A stretch of DNA of 57,614 nucleotides from Caldilineaceae bacterium. GTDB lineage: Bacteria > Chloroflexota > Anaerolineae > Caldilineales > Caldilineaceae. Shown in pieces: positions 34,433 to 43,663 of this stretch. A program made the position numbers and the translations under genes. The stretch's first letter is position 1. The number at the start of each line of letters is the position of its first letter. Under the pieces are notes generated by a model. It searched no databases. It saw only the letters and a list, made by a program, of their open reading frames with translations, and was not told the origin of the DNA. The DNA is taken from NCBI GenBank assembly GCA_026645575.1, contig JAPKMW010000074.1, positions 1-57,614 of the forward strand. The letters are read 5' to 3'.

Positions 34433-34486
34433 ATGCAATCGTATGCGGTGATTCGTATCCTAGCATACGATTGCATGAGCTGTCAA
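34433..34486 (-). promoter_or_regulatory. Promoter of the lacI-type gene with two inverted LacI-like operators
   Basis: On the minus strand TTGACA (34481-34486) and TAGGAT (34457-34462) are 18 bp apart. The operator ATGCAATCGTATGC lies in this spacer (34463-34476), and an inverted identical 14-bp copy lies just downstream of the start point (34433-34446). Each site has the central CG and TGCAAtCGtatGC form typical of LacI-family operators. Two sites around one promoter suggest cooperative autorepression. Confidence 0.75.
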
Positions 34487-34505
34487 AATAGAAATGTTGT
34501 GAATT

Positions 34506-34599
34506 GGGTATTGGATATTAGGTATTGGATATTAGGTATTGGAAGTTTCAGTACACTTGGTAATCAATACCCAATATCTAATACCCAATATCTAATACC
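34506..34599. repeat. TATTGGATATTAGG-phrase palindrome 3' of the aldose epimerase gene
   Basis: The left arm holds 2.5 tandem units of GGTATTGGATATTA (34506-34542). The right arm holds the complementary units AATACCCAATATCT (about 34565-34599). It ends 3 bp from the epimerase stop. Confidence 0.85.
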
Positions 34600-34601
34600 T
34601 G

Positions 34602-35654
34602 CTATACAGTCGAAAAGCCAAAAACTGTCGTTTCGTGGTACTGCTCCCCGGGTCGCAGCACCGTGGTGGGGAAGTGGGGCTGATTGGGGGAATCTGGGAA
34701 GTGTTGCGTTTCCAGACAGAAGCCGCTGCGTTTGGTGTAGACTTGCCCACCCTTGCCTGGCAGCGCATCGGGCATCATATTGCCGGTGTAGAACTGGACG
34801 CCGGGTTGGCTGGTGGCGACATCCAGGCGGCGACCGCTAGTCGCCTCTGTCACCGTGATCACTTGGCGCAAGCCCTGTTCCGGGCGATTCAGCACCCAAT
34901 TATGATCATAGCCGCCGCCATAGCGCAATTGTTCATGATCTTGGGCAATGCGGGCGCCGATGGGGGTGGGGGTGCGGAAGTCAAAGGGGGTGCCGGCAAC
35001 ACTGGGCAGATCGCCGGTTGGAATCAGGGCGGCGGTCACAGGGGTGAAACGGTCGGCGTCGATCATCATCAAGTGATCCAGAATTTTGCCCTGGCCGGCC
35101 AAATTAAAATAGGTGTGGTTGGTCAGGTTAAGGATCGTCGGCTTGTCGGTGGTGGCACGGTAGTCGATGCGTAATTCGTTGCGATTGGTCAGGGTGTAGC
35201 TAATCGCCACTGCCAGATTACCAGGATAGTGTTCCTCGCCGTCACCACTCACATAGCGCAAGTGTAAAGCAACCTCGTCATTGGCTTGGGCTGTCTCTGC
35301 CTGCCAGACAACTTTGTCAAAGCCGCGCAAACCGCCATGAAGATGGTTGGGGCCATTATTGGTCGCCAGCGTATAGGTGACGCCATCGAGTTGAAACTGA
35401 CCCTTGGCAATGCGATTGGCATAGCGCCCGGCAATACAACCAAAGAAAGGGCTGCGCGTCTGGTAGTCAGCCAGCGTATCAAAACCCAGCACAATATCAC
35501 CCGGCGCGCCGGCGCGGTCGGGGGTGTGGAGCGTCACAATCGTGCCGCCATAGTTGGTAATTTGGGTAGCAATGCCGTGATCATTGGTCAGGGTGTAGAG
35601 ATCAACCGCTTGCCCATCCTTGGTTTGCCCAAAGGGCTGTTTGTGAAGCTTCAT
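34602..35654 (-). CDS. galM: Aldose 1-epimerase (mutarotase)
   Basis: A 350-aa enzyme that interconverts alpha and beta anomers of galactose, glucose, arabinose and similar sugars. Characteristic motifs are GCIAGRYANRIAKGQF, NGPNHLHGGLRGFDK, the catalytic His in LTNHTYFNLAGQG, FDFRTP, and the catalytic Glu region GFCLETQHFPDSPNQPHF. AGGGGAAAACGA precedes the ATG at 35654. It stands upstream of the LacI-type gene on the same strand and suits the arabinose/galactose theme of this block. Confidence 0.92.
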   Translation of the reverse strand: MKLHKQPFGQTKDGQAVDLYTLTNDHGIATQITNYGGTIVTLHTPDRAGAPGDIVLGFDTLADYQTRSPFFGCIAGRYANRIAKGQFQLDGVTYTLATNNGPNHLHGGLRGFDKVVWQAETAQANDEVALHLRYVSGDGEEHYPGNLAVAISYTLTNRNELRIDYRATTDKPTILNLTNHTYFNLAGQGKILDHLMMIDADRFTPVTAALIPTGDLPSVAGTPFDFRTPTPIGARIAQDHEQLRYGGGYDHNWVLNRPEQGLRQVITVTEATSGRRLDVATSQPGVQFYTGNMMPDALPGKGGQVYTKRSGFCLETQHFPDSPNQPHFPTTVLRPGEQYHETTVFGFSTV

Positions 35655-35729
35655 TCGTTTTCCCCTTCTTTTCCCTTCGATTAAAGCCATTATGCAATAG
35701 ACCGCAATGTTATCGAGCCTGACGCTGCA

Positions 35730-35800
35730 CTCTGGACTTAGGACTCTGGACTTAGGACTCTGGACTTAGGACTCTGGACTCTGGACTTAGGACTGCGGAC
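35730..35800. repeat. Tandem GGACTCTGGACTTA direct repeat
   Basis: About five partial or full units of a 14-bp phrase (GGACTCTGGACTTA and the shorter GGACTCT) in direct orientation, without a complementary arm. The 35801-36372 stretch beyond is AT-rich, with no convincing gene; it holds a possible promoter for the polysaccharide locus. Confidence 0.85.
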
Positions 35801-36146
35801 TACTAACTATACAACTTACGCGTAATCGTAGTCGTAAGATTTCGATTTGTCAAAGCCTTTGATGACAAACTCTCAGCAGAATCACGGAAGAACTTACCGT
35901 ATTCTTACTTTTACTTGCACGTCAATAGATACGATTGGCGAATTTCATCGGCAAAGTCCGCTCTTTTTGGAAGAAAACGGGACAGTGACGCAAGTGTTAG
36001 ATAAAGGTTACGGTCAATTTGCTGGCAAAATAATGAAATTTTCGTTTGTTTTTTCTCACTACCAGAGAAGAGCTAACGTAATCTACTTTACTTGTAGGTT
36101 TGTCATGGTTTTGTAACGGATTTTCCGTGCCTTTCAGCGTCATGAC

Positions 36147-36174
36147 TTGCAAGAAACCAACGAAACACTAAGAT
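36147..36174 (+). promoter_or_regulatory. Possible promoter of the polysaccharide locus
   Basis: TTGCAA (36147-36152), a 16-bp spacer and TAAGAT (36169-36174) lie in the AT-rich leader, giving an untranslated leader of about 190 nt. The leader contains AAATATTT..AAATATTT symmetry near 36178-36212. Weak, by-eye call. Confidence 0.3.
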
Positions 36175-36372
36175 AACAAATATTTCTGTAAGTAATAAAA
36201 ATATTTTCAGAAATTGCGTTTGTCTTAACATTCATATCCTGCAAGTATTTTGTAATCTTTCGTTGTATTTGCTCACCATCGTCGGCACACCTTAGCAGTA
36301 ACATAGCAGCCCTACAGGAACGAAAAGAAACTGACCCGTCAAGTTTGTGTTCAAATGAAAGGACTTTCTGTC

Positions 36373-37191
36373 ATGACTCAGTCATACAGCCCTGTAGCAA
36401 ATTTGCTGTCGGCCACCACTGCCAAAATGCACGCCGGCCAGACCGCCCCCTATGCAACCAATGTTGCCCAACCTGATCAGCAGACGCCGAAGGTAAGCGT
36501 TGTCATTCCGGCTATGAATGAAGCGGGGAATCTCCCCCTTGTGTTGCCCCGCATTCCCCAATGGGTGCATGAAGTGATTCTGGTCGATGGTTATTCCACC
36601 GACGATACCATTGCCGTTGCCGAGGCGACCTGGCCGGGCATCCGGGTGATCATGCAAGAGGGGCGTGGCAAAGGCGCCGCCCTGCGCACCGGTTTTGCCG
36701 CTGCCACCGGCGATATTATCGTCATGCTCGATGCCGACGGTTCGACCAACCCGGCGGAGATTCCGGCCTTTATTGGCGCCCTGCTGGCCGGTGCTGATTT
36801 TGTCAAAGGCTCCCGCTTTCTGCAAGGCGGCGGCACCTCGGATATGACCATTCTCCGCCGCCTGGGCAATTGGGGCTTTACCTTTGGTGTGCGCATCCTC
36901 TTTGGCGGCAGCTTTAGCGACCTCTGTTATGGCTACAACGCCTTCTGGAGCAAAGTCTTACACTACCTGGAACTGGACGCTGACGGCTTTGAAGTCGAGA
37001 CGATGATGAATGTGCGGGCGCTCTCCAAAGGCTTGCGCGTGGCGGAAGTGCCAAGCTTTGAAGCGGATCGGGTGCATGGGGTGAGCAACCTGCGCACCTT
37101 CCCCGATGGCTGGCGGGTCTTGAAGACCATCGTTAACGAATGGTTAAAGCTACGCACGATGCGGATGAGTGTCAGCGCAACCACGGGGTGA
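36373..37191 (+). CDS. GT2-family glycosyltransferase
   Basis: A 272-aa GT-A fold transferase resembling dolichyl-phosphate mannosyltransferases. VSVVIPAMNEAGNLPLVLPR is the nucleotide-sugar entry strand, ILVDGYSTDDT follows, and the metal-binding DxD lies in VMLDADGSTNPAEIP. FVKGSRFLQGG and SDLCYGYNAFW complete the domain. There are no membrane helices. I chose the ATG at 36373 because GAAAGGA lies at a normal distance, rather than the ATG at 36355 that overlaps this signal. It opens the polysaccharide locus and could charge a lipid carrier with the first sugar. Confidence 0.85.
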   Translation: MTQSYSPVANLLSATTAKMHAGQTAPYATNVAQPDQQTPKVSVVIPAMNEAGNLPLVLPRIPQWVHEVILVDGYSTDDTIAVAEATWPGIRVIMQEGRGKGAALRTGFAAATGDIIVMLDADGSTNPAEIPAFIGALLAGADFVKGSRFLQGGGTSDMTILRRLGNWGFTFGVRILFGGSFSDLCYGYNAFWSKVLHYLELDADGFEVETMMNVRALSKGLRVAEVPSFEADRVHGVSNLRTFPDGWRVLKTIVNEWLKLRTMRMSVSATTG

Positions 37192-37206
37192 ATGATCAGG
37201 CAAGCG

Positions 37207-37239
37207 AGACCTGTCAGATAGCCAAAAACTGACAGGTCT
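37207..37239. repeat. 11-bp perfect hairpin between two glycosyltransferase genes
   Basis: AGACCTGTCAG (37207-37217) pairs with CTGACAGGTCT (37229-37239). It shares the ACCTGTC word with 33213-33293 and may attenuate transcription into the locus. Confidence 0.7.
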
Positions 37240-37274
37240 ACCGGTACAGCTACTGCTGACGAAAGGGCAACACC

Positions 37275-38321
37275 ATGAACAAGCTACTACACAAAACCAA
37301 ACAAACAACAACTGGCATTTCTAGTGCTATTTCCACTGATATTTCCATAGTCATCTGCGCCTATACGGAAAAACGCTGGGATGATCTGGTTATGGCTGTC
37401 GCTTCCTTGCACCAACAGACCCATCAGCCCAGAGAAATTATTGTCGTCATTGATCATAATCCGCAACTCTTCCAAAGGGCGTGCGCCGAATTGCAAGCGG
37501 TCATTCTGGTAGAGAATAGCGAAGCGCGCGGTCTTTCCGGCGCCCGCAATTGTGGCATCGCCCTGGCCCAAGGCGCCATCATTGCCTTTCTAGATGATGA
37601 TGCCGTGGCCGCACCGGATTGGCTGCGTCACCTGGCGGCGGCCTACACCCAACCGGAAGTTGTCGGCGTCGGCGGTGCTATCGACCCACACTGGGCAACT
37701 GGTCGCCCCGTCTGGTTTCCCAGCGAATTTGATTGGGTTGTCGGCTGCACCTACCGGGGGATGCCGTGGCAACCGGCGCCCGTGCGCAATCTGATTGGGG
37801 CCAACATGTCCTTCCGCCGCGAAGTTTTTGACCGTGTCGGCGGCTTTCGCACCGGCGTCGGCCAGGTGGGCGCCAGCATGTTACGCTGTGATGACACCGA
37901 ATTTTGCATTCGCGTCGGTCAACAGTGGCCCGACGCTCACTTTCTCTACCTGCCGCAGGCGGCGGTCTTTCATCATGTGCCGGCGGAGCGGGCCAACTGG
38001 GGTTATTTCCGCACCCGTTGTTACACCGAAGGGCTGGCCAAAGCGCAGATTGCCCGACTGGTTGGCAAGCAGGATGGGCTTTCCGCCGAACGGGAGTACA
38101 CCTTGCGCACCTTGCCCGCCGGTGTATTGGCCGGTCTCTATGACTTTGTCGCGCACCTGGATCGAAGCGGGCTGGCGCGGGCCAGCGCCATCACCCTTGG
38201 CTTTGCGCTCACAGCCAGCGGCTATCTGGTCGGCCAACTGAGCGAGCAATTAACAAGCTGGCGTCAAGGGATGCAACGCAGTCTCACGCCATTGACGCGG
38301 CAGGAGGAAGCGGCCCTATGA
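37275..38321 (+). CDS. GT2-family glycosyltransferase
   Basis: A 348-aa transferase. ISIVICAYTEKRWDDLVMAV begins the GT-A fold, the acidic metal motif is IAFLDDDAVAAPDWL, and NMSFRREVFDRVGGFR is the usual acceptor-loop stretch, followed by CDDTEFCIRVGQQWP. The C-terminal third is more hydrophobic (RASAITLGFALTASGYLVGQ) and may bind the membrane. Its last codon overlaps the start of the next gene (ATGA), so the two are translationally coupled. AAAGGG precedes the ATG. Confidence 0.88.
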   Translation: MNKLLHKTKQTTTGISSAISTDISIVICAYTEKRWDDLVMAVASLHQQTHQPREIIVVIDHNPQLFQRACAELQAVILVENSEARGLSGARNCGIALAQGAIIAFLDDDAVAAPDWLRHLAAAYTQPEVVGVGGAIDPHWATGRPVWFPSEFDWVVGCTYRGMPWQPAPVRNLIGANMSFRREVFDRVGGFRTGVGQVGASMLRCDDTEFCIRVGQQWPDAHFLYLPQAAVFHHVPAERANWGYFRTRCYTEGLAKAQIARLVGKQDGLSAEREYTLRTLPAGVLAGLYDFVAHLDRSGLARASAITLGFALTASGYLVGQLSEQLTSWRQGMQRSLTPLTRQEEAAL

Positions 38322-39517
38322 TCGCCCAATCGACCAACTCGTTTACGCTACCGCTCACTCCGTTGTCGAAGCAAGCGCCCTGGACGGCGGTACAAACCAA
38401 AGCATTGCGCATTTTGATGGTGACGCCCCGTTATCTGCCCATTATGGGCGGGGTGGAAAATCATGTCTATCAGGTTGCTCGCCGGCTGGCGCACGCTGGA
38501 GTCGATGTGACGGTATTGACGGCCGACCCAAGTAAAAAATTACCGGCGCACGAAATGATGGAGGGTGTACAGATCCAGCGGGTTCACGCCTGGCCGGCGG
38601 ATCGGGATTATTATTTTGCCCCCAGCATCTATAAGGTGATTCGCGAGGGCAACTGGGATCTGATGCATTTGCAATCCTACCATACATTGGTCGCGCCCAT
38701 CGCCATGTTGGCGGCGCAACGGGCCAAATTGCCCTATGTTGTCACCTTTCATGGTGGGGGTCACACCTCCACGGTGCGGAATCAGTTGCGAGGCGTGCAA
38801 CAGACACTTTTGCGGCCCCTCCTGGCTCGTGCGCAAAAGCTGGTCGCCGTTGCCAATTTTGAAATCAACCATTATGGCAAGCATCTGGGGCTGGCAGGGG
38901 ATCGCTTTGCCGTGATTCCCAATGGGTGTGACCTGGCGACACCAGAGAGCGCCCTTGTGACCGAGGCAACTGCCAGCGCCCAGAATCAACCAATCGAGAT
39001 TTTATCGGTGGGCCGGCTGGAACGGTATAAGGGCCATCATCGCATTCTGGCCGCCATGCCCGCCATCCTGGCCCACTACCCGGACGCGCACCTGCGCATC
39101 ATCGGCGAAGGTTCTTATGAAGCCGAATTACACCAGCAGGCGGCGGCGTTGGGAGTGAGCGCACACGTCACTATTGGCGCAATTCCAATGACCAAACGGT
39201 CGGCAATGGCGACGGCCTTGGCCAAGGCGACGGTGGTTACGCTCCTCAGCGATTATGAGACCCATCCGATTGCTGCGCTAGAAGCGCTCTCGCTGCGCCG
39301 TCCGGTGTTGGTGACAAACACCTCCGGTCTGCAAGAATTGGCCGATCAAGGGTTTGCCCGGTCGATTGGGCTACAGAGTACGCCGCAGGCGGTTGCCCAA
39401 GCGGTGATCGAGCAGATCCGCAACCCATTGCGCCCGGCGCAATTGGATTTGCCCACTTGGGATGACTGTGCGCGCGAATTGCTACTGCTCTATCGCGCGT
39501 GCATTGGGAGATTTTAA
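38318..39517 (+). CDS. GT4-family glycosyltransferase
   Basis: A 399-aa GT-B fold enzyme. The N-terminal domain starts LRILMVTPRYLPIMGGVENH, with a Gly-rich loop. The linker-domain motifs include LSVGRLERYKGHHRILAAM, and the EX7E catalytic motif is intact in YETHPIAALEAL. It takes a nucleotide-activated sugar and retains its configuration. It is coupled to the preceding GT2 gene by a 4-bp overlap. Confidence 0.88.
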   Translation: MIAQSTNSFTLPLTPLSKQAPWTAVQTKALRILMVTPRYLPIMGGVENHVYQVARRLAHAGVDVTVLTADPSKKLPAHEMMEGVQIQRVHAWPADRDYYFAPSIYKVIREGNWDLMHLQSYHTLVAPIAMLAAQRAKLPYVVTFHGGGHTSTVRNQLRGVQQTLLRPLLARAQKLVAVANFEINHYGKHLGLAGDRFAVIPNGCDLATPESALVTEATASAQNQPIEILSVGRLERYKGHHRILAAMPAILAHYPDAHLRIIGEGSYEAELHQQAAALGVSAHVTIGAIPMTKRSAMATALAKATVVTLLSDYETHPIAALEALSLRRPVLVTNTSGLQELADQGFARSIGLQSTPQAVAQAVIEQIRNPLRPAQLDLPTWDDCARELLLLYRACIGRF

Positions 39518-39624
39518 GCACAGCGACGCCATACACCCATTGTCTCAGTTAACTTAGGACAGATGTTGGTCGTAGGCAATGTGCGCCAAAGGTGAAATCG
39601 TAGCGTACCTAAAGGAGCAAAAAA

Positions 39625-41547
39625 ATGTCAGTTGCAGAACGTCTGGTAGACACATTGCGTGTCCAGGAACTACCGAGAATGGGTGATCGATCAGTGCGCG
39701 ATGCTAAAGCGCAGACATGGGCGCCGCCGTTTGCCCTGCTGACCGCCGTTGCCTTGTTATTGATTGCCATTGCCTATACCGGTTCACGGATGGCGACAGC
39801 GTGGGCGGCCCCGCTTTTCTGGCTTAGCTATGGGATGATTCTGATCCCAGTTTGTGTGCGGTTAACGCTGGCACAAGTCGCCAGGAGCGAACGCATCGGG
39901 TTAGTGGTTGTGCTGGGGCTGGGGCTGTATCTGTTAAAGGTTTTTTACAGCCCACTCATGTTTACCATGGGGGATGAGCTACAGCATTGGCGCACCACCT
40001 ATGACATTTTACAGACCGACCGGCTTTTTCAACCCAATGCGATTCTGCCCGTCAGCCCCTTCTTTCCGGGACTGGAAAATGTGACAACGGCCCTGATAAC
40101 GATGAGCGGGCTATCCATCTTTGCCGCCGGCACACTGGTGATCGGCATCACCCGCCTGTTGTTTGGGTTGAGTCTCTATCTTTTCTATGAAGAGGTGAGT
40201 GGTTCATCCCGCATCGCCGGGTTAAGCGTGCTGCTCTATATGGCGAACCCCCATTTTCTCTTCTTCAACTCGCAGTTTGGCTACGAAGCGTTGGCATTGG
40301 CATTGGCCGCCTTTACGCTCTATGTCATCAAACGCCGCGATGCGAGTCCAGTCACCCGGCGGATCCTGGTGAGCATGGCGGCGCTCTTTGGCCTGGGCGC
40401 CATGATTATTACGCACCACATCACTTCATTTGCAGTGACGGGGATTTTGCTGACCTGGGAAGGGTTGGCCGCTTACTGGCGGGCTGCCAAGCGCGATTCA
40501 GTCAACGCGCCGACAACCGCTAGCCCAGGTGGGATCGCCTTGCTGAGCCTCATCGGCACCCTGAGTTGGGTCGCCTTTGTCGCCTATAACGTGATTGGCT
40601 ATCTCTCGCCTTGGTTGAATGGCATGGTGAACGAATTGGTATCACTGCTCCTGTTGGAAAGCGCACCACGCAACTTCTTTCAAGGCAGCGCCGGGCAAGA
40701 TACCGCGCTGGGTCTGCAACTAGCGACGGTTGCCCATGTTGTTCTGGTGTTGGTTGCATTGCCCTTTGGCGTCTGGCAGGTTTGGCGGCGCTATCGTTTC
40801 AACCCCATGATGCTGACCTTTATTCTCGTTGCCATCCTCTATCCAGGGTTACAGGTGGCGCGCTTGACGCCGGTCGGGCTTGCCATCACCACAAGAGCGA
40901 CAGCCATTGTGTTTATCGGGGTGGCCTTTGTGCTGGCGGTGGGTGCTGTGCACTTGTTGGAAAAGCGGCAGGAGCGCTGGTCCTTGACCTTGGGCGTGGC
41001 GACCTGGAGTCTCATCATCTTTGTTGGCGCCATGGCCTCGGTGGTTTCCGCCTGGCGTTTGCCCGGCCCCGCCATTGCCGGCAATTATTCCCGCTCGTTG
41101 GACATGGAGCGGGTTTCGGCAGCGGAGTGGAGCCGTGAACGGTTGGGAACGGAGAACCGCTTTGCGGCGCCGATGGAACATCCGAGCATCTATGTGCTTG
41201 GCTCCTATGGCGAGCAACGGGTGGTGACCAATGTGGCTGACAAGGTTTGGCTGCAAGCCGTTTATAGTGAACCGCACTTTAATGATACAAGCAAGAATCT
41301 GTTGCGCCGTGGACAAGTGACCTATCTGTGGGAGGACACCCAAGCCAGTACGTTGCGCCAGGAAGACGTAGTGCAACCAAGCACAGGGATCCCAGAGGCG
41401 CAAAGTACGAAGTATGACACAGCCCGTCGGGTAGATCGGATCTTCGATAGCGGCGCCATCATTATCTATAACGTGGACATTTACAATGCGGAGCTGACTG
41501 ACGCACAGAACACAGAACTGTCTGACTTAGGAGTCAATACCAAATGA
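39625..41547 (+). CDS. Polytopic membrane protein, probable GT-C-type glycosyltransferase
   Basis: A 640-aa protein with about 12 membrane helices (FALLTAVALLLIAIAYTGSR, IGLVVVLGLGLYLLKVF and others). An Asp-Glu motif in the first large loop (LMFTMGDELQHWRTT) is where GT-C enzymes such as ArnT and PMT carry their catalytic acid. A C-terminal soluble part of about 150 residues follows the last helix. AAAGGAGC lies upstream of the ATG. It could transfer a lipid-linked sugar outside the membrane or polymerise repeat units. The family is not assigned with certainty; the stop overlaps the next start as ATGA. Confidence 0.65.
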   Translation: MSVAERLVDTLRVQELPRMGDRSVRDAKAQTWAPPFALLTAVALLLIAIAYTGSRMATAWAAPLFWLSYGMILIPVCVRLTLAQVARSERIGLVVVLGLGLYLLKVFYSPLMFTMGDELQHWRTTYDILQTDRLFQPNAILPVSPFFPGLENVTTALITMSGLSIFAAGTLVIGITRLLFGLSLYLFYEEVSGSSRIAGLSVLLYMANPHFLFFNSQFGYEALALALAAFTLYVIKRRDASPVTRRILVSMAALFGLGAMIITHHITSFAVTGILLTWEGLAAYWRAAKRDSVNAPTTASPGGIALLSLIGTLSWVAFVAYNVIGYLSPWLNGMVNELVSLLLLESAPRNFFQGSAGQDTALGLQLATVAHVVLVLVALPFGVWQVWRRYRFNPMMLTFILVAILYPGLQVARLTPVGLAITTRATAIVFIGVAFVLAVGAVHLLEKRQERWSLTLGVATWSLIIFVGAMASVVSAWRLPGPAIAGNYSRSLDMERVSAAEWSRERLGTENRFAAPMEHPSIYVLGSYGEQRVVTNVADKVWLQAVYSEPHFNDTSKNLLRRGQVTYLWEDTQASTLRQEDVVQPSTGIPEAQSTKYDTARRVDRIFDSGAIIIYNVDIYNAELTDAQNTELSDLGVNTK

Positions 41548-42314
41548 ACCGCAAAGCATTCGAACTACTTTCCATTCTCGTTTTCACCATTATCGCCATC
41601 GGTGTAATTGCCCTGGATGGCGCCTTTGCACCGCTGCGTCTGCTTTTTGTCTTGCCCTTGCTCTTTGTGCTGCCGGGCTATGCACTGGTCAGTTTGATAA
41701 CAACTGACCAGTTAGGCACAGCAGAACATCTGACTTTGAGCTTGGGGCTGAGTACGGGGCTGACCGTTTTGGGTGGTCTCCTCCTGCATGTCATCGGGCT
41801 AGGCTTGCAAACTGACGCCTGGGTTAGCTTTCTGGGTAGCATTACCTTGGTCGCTGCCGCCGGCGCGCTACACCGGACATACCGGAATCAGGACATGGCA
41901 CCGCCGCCGGTTGCCCAGCCGTCGCTTCCCATGCGTTCCGTGGGGATGGTGGCCCTGGCCCTGCTGTTGGTTGTCGGCGCCTATCAGGTGGCGCGCTGGG
42001 GGGCAAACAATTTCGGCCAGAGTCGCTTTACCCAACTCTGGATGACGCCCATGACGGCGACAGCGGAAGCGCAGACGATCCAGTTTGGTGTGCATAGTGA
42101 GGAAGCCACCCCACTCCGCTACCGGCTGGAACTCAAGGTTAACGACACGTTGGCCCAGGAATGGAATGACCTTGTCCTGGCGCCCGGCCAAACTTGGGAA
42201 ACGACGGTGGCTCTACCACTGGCACAGATGGCGGAAGGTGAGTTGGCCGCCTATCTCTACCGCGAAGATCTGCCCGCCACTGCCTATCGCTATGTGGTTT
42301 GGAAAACGAAGTAA
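41544..42314 (+). CDS. DUF1616-like membrane protein
   Basis: A 256-aa protein with four N-terminal-half helices. FVLPLLFVLPGYALVSLI and the following AEHLTLSLGLSTGLTVLGGL are typical of the N-terminal part of DUF1616 proteins, often found with glycosyltransferases. The C-terminal 120 residues form a predicted extracytoplasmic beta domain (IQFGVHSEEATPLRYRLELK). It is translationally coupled to the preceding GT-C-like protein, so the two probably form a complex. The exact function is unknown. Confidence 0.65.
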   Translation: MNRKAFELLSILVFTIIAIGVIALDGAFAPLRLLFVLPLLFVLPGYALVSLITTDQLGTAEHLTLSLGLSTGLTVLGGLLLHVIGLGLQTDAWVSFLGSITLVAAAGALHRTYRNQDMAPPPVAQPSLPMRSVGMVALALLLVVGAYQVARWGANNFGQSRFTQLWMTPMTATAEAQTIQFGVHSEEATPLRYRLELKVNDTLAQEWNDLVLAPGQTWETTVALPLAQMAEGELAAYLYREDLPATAYRYVVWKTK

Positions 42315-42364
42315 TGGGAATGCGGTAGCTTTACCTGCCGAATCATGCCAGAGGAGTTTATCAG

Positions 42365-43660
42365 ATGAGTCTGCGAATTTTGTTAGTCAGTGATCACTAT
42401 CCACCCTTTATCGGTGGCGCGCATCGCCAGACACACCTGTTGGGCCAGGAGCTAACCCAACGGGGCCATACGGTCAAGGTTGTGACTAGTTGGCAGCCGG
42501 GGTTGCCTAGCGTCCAGCGCGATGGCGAGGTGGAAGTCCACCGGATCAAGGAGTTGCGCACGCTATTGCCTCTGTTGGTCAAAAGCGGTGAACAGCGTCA
42601 CCACCCACCCTATGCGGACCCGGTCACGGTGTGGGAATTGCGCCGCCTGATCAACCGCTGCCAGCCTGATGTTGTCCATGCCCACGGCTGGTTTAGCTAC
42701 TCCAGCGCCTTGGCGCTCACCGGTAAACGCACGCCGTTGCTCATCTCGACGCGGGATTATGGCTACGGCTGCGCCACCCGGACTTTGTTGCACAACAACA
42801 GGGCGTGCAGCGGCCCTGCTCTGGGCAAATGTCTGCAATGCGCCAGCCACTTCTACGGCCCGACCAGAGGGGTACTCTCTACCCTAGGAGTGTTGACAAG
42901 CCGCCTGCTGTTGCGACGTAAGGTGCGAGGCGTACATAGCGTCAGCCGCTATGTCCAAAACATGGTCGAACGGGATCTGCTCGGCTTTAGCGGCGCCCAG
43001 TTTGAAGAGCGCGGGGGTCGGATTGTGGCCAGTGTCATCTCCAGCTTTTTGATTCAAGAGCAGAAGGCGCCCGACGCCGCCTTCCTGCAAGCGTTGCCGA
43101 CGCAGCCCTTTATCCTCTTTGTCGGTGGGTTGCAACCGCGCAAAGGGTTGAATACGTTGTTGGATGCCTACCAACAGTTGCGCAAAGCGCCGCCCCTGGT
43201 GCTGATCGGCTATGAAACGCCGGATACGCCCAAGAGTTTTCCGGCAGGCGTTATGGTGTTGCGCAATGCGCCCCATGCCAACGTCATGGCGGCTTGGGAA
43301 CGGGCCGCCTTTGGCGTCATGCCATCGCTCTGGCCGGACCCCTCGCCGGGTGTGGTGCGCGAGGCGATGAGCAAAGGCAAAGCGGTGGTCGGCACAGCGA
43401 TTGGCGGCGCCAGCGAGATGATCCAGGATGGCAAAACGGGCTTCCTCGTGCCGCCGGGTGATGCCGGGTTGATGGCCTCGGCCATGCAACAGTTGATCGA
43501 CGACCCAGCGCTCTGCCGAGCCTTTGGCAAAGCGGCACAGGTGAGCGCGGAACAGTTTATGGCAAGCGTCTCGGTGCCGCGCTTCGAGCAGCTTTACCAG
43601 CGCTTGATTCATGGCGCCGCCCAGACTAACCTTGTCAGCCAGCCGATCACGGTAGGATAA
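42365..43660 (+). CDS. GT4-family glycosyltransferase with cysteine-rich insert
   Basis: A 431-aa GT-B enzyme. RILLVSDHYPPFIGGAHRQT starts the N-domain, and FILFVGGLQPRKGLNTLLDA the C-domain. A stretch near residues 136-165 carries four Cys (YGCATRTLLHNNRACSGP, then LGKCLQCASHFYGP), a possible zinc-binding loop known from a subset of GT4 enzymes. The catalytic EX7E is DPSPGVVRE, with Asp in the first position. GAGGAG precedes the ATG. The following flippase gene starts 3 bp after the stop. Confidence 0.85.
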   Translation: MSLRILLVSDHYPPFIGGAHRQTHLLGQELTQRGHTVKVVTSWQPGLPSVQRDGEVEVHRIKELRTLLPLLVKSGEQRHHPPYADPVTVWELRRLINRCQPDVVHAHGWFSYSSALALTGKRTPLLISTRDYGYGCATRTLLHNNRACSGPALGKCLQCASHFYGPTRGVLSTLGVLTSRLLLRRKVRGVHSVSRYVQNMVERDLLGFSGAQFEERGGRIVASVISSFLIQEQKAPDAAFLQALPTQPFILFVGGLQPRKGLNTLLDAYQQLRKAPPLVLIGYETPDTPKSFPAGVMVLRNAPHANVMAAWERAAFGVMPSLWPDPSPGVVREAMSKGKAVVGTAIGGASEMIQDGKTGFLVPPGDAGLMASAMQQLIDDPALCRAFGKAAQVSAEQFMASVSVPRFEQLYQRLIHGAAQTNLVSQPITVG

Positions 43661-43663
43661 CTT

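Noticed and set aside
34336..34476. Longer start for the LacI-type regulator
   Set aside because: The extension would translate the operator and -10 region, and the HTH would be displaced by 47 residues.
35730..35800. Possible iteron-type replication origin from tandem GGACTCTGGACTTA
   Set aside because: No replication initiator gene or DnaA boxes nearby; the same kind of phrase repeat occurs throughout the window.
35847..36116. An 89-residue open frame in the AT-rich gap before the polysaccharide locus
   Set aside because: No ribosome-binding site, composition unlike neighbouring genes, and no recognisable motif; more likely leader or regulatory DNA.
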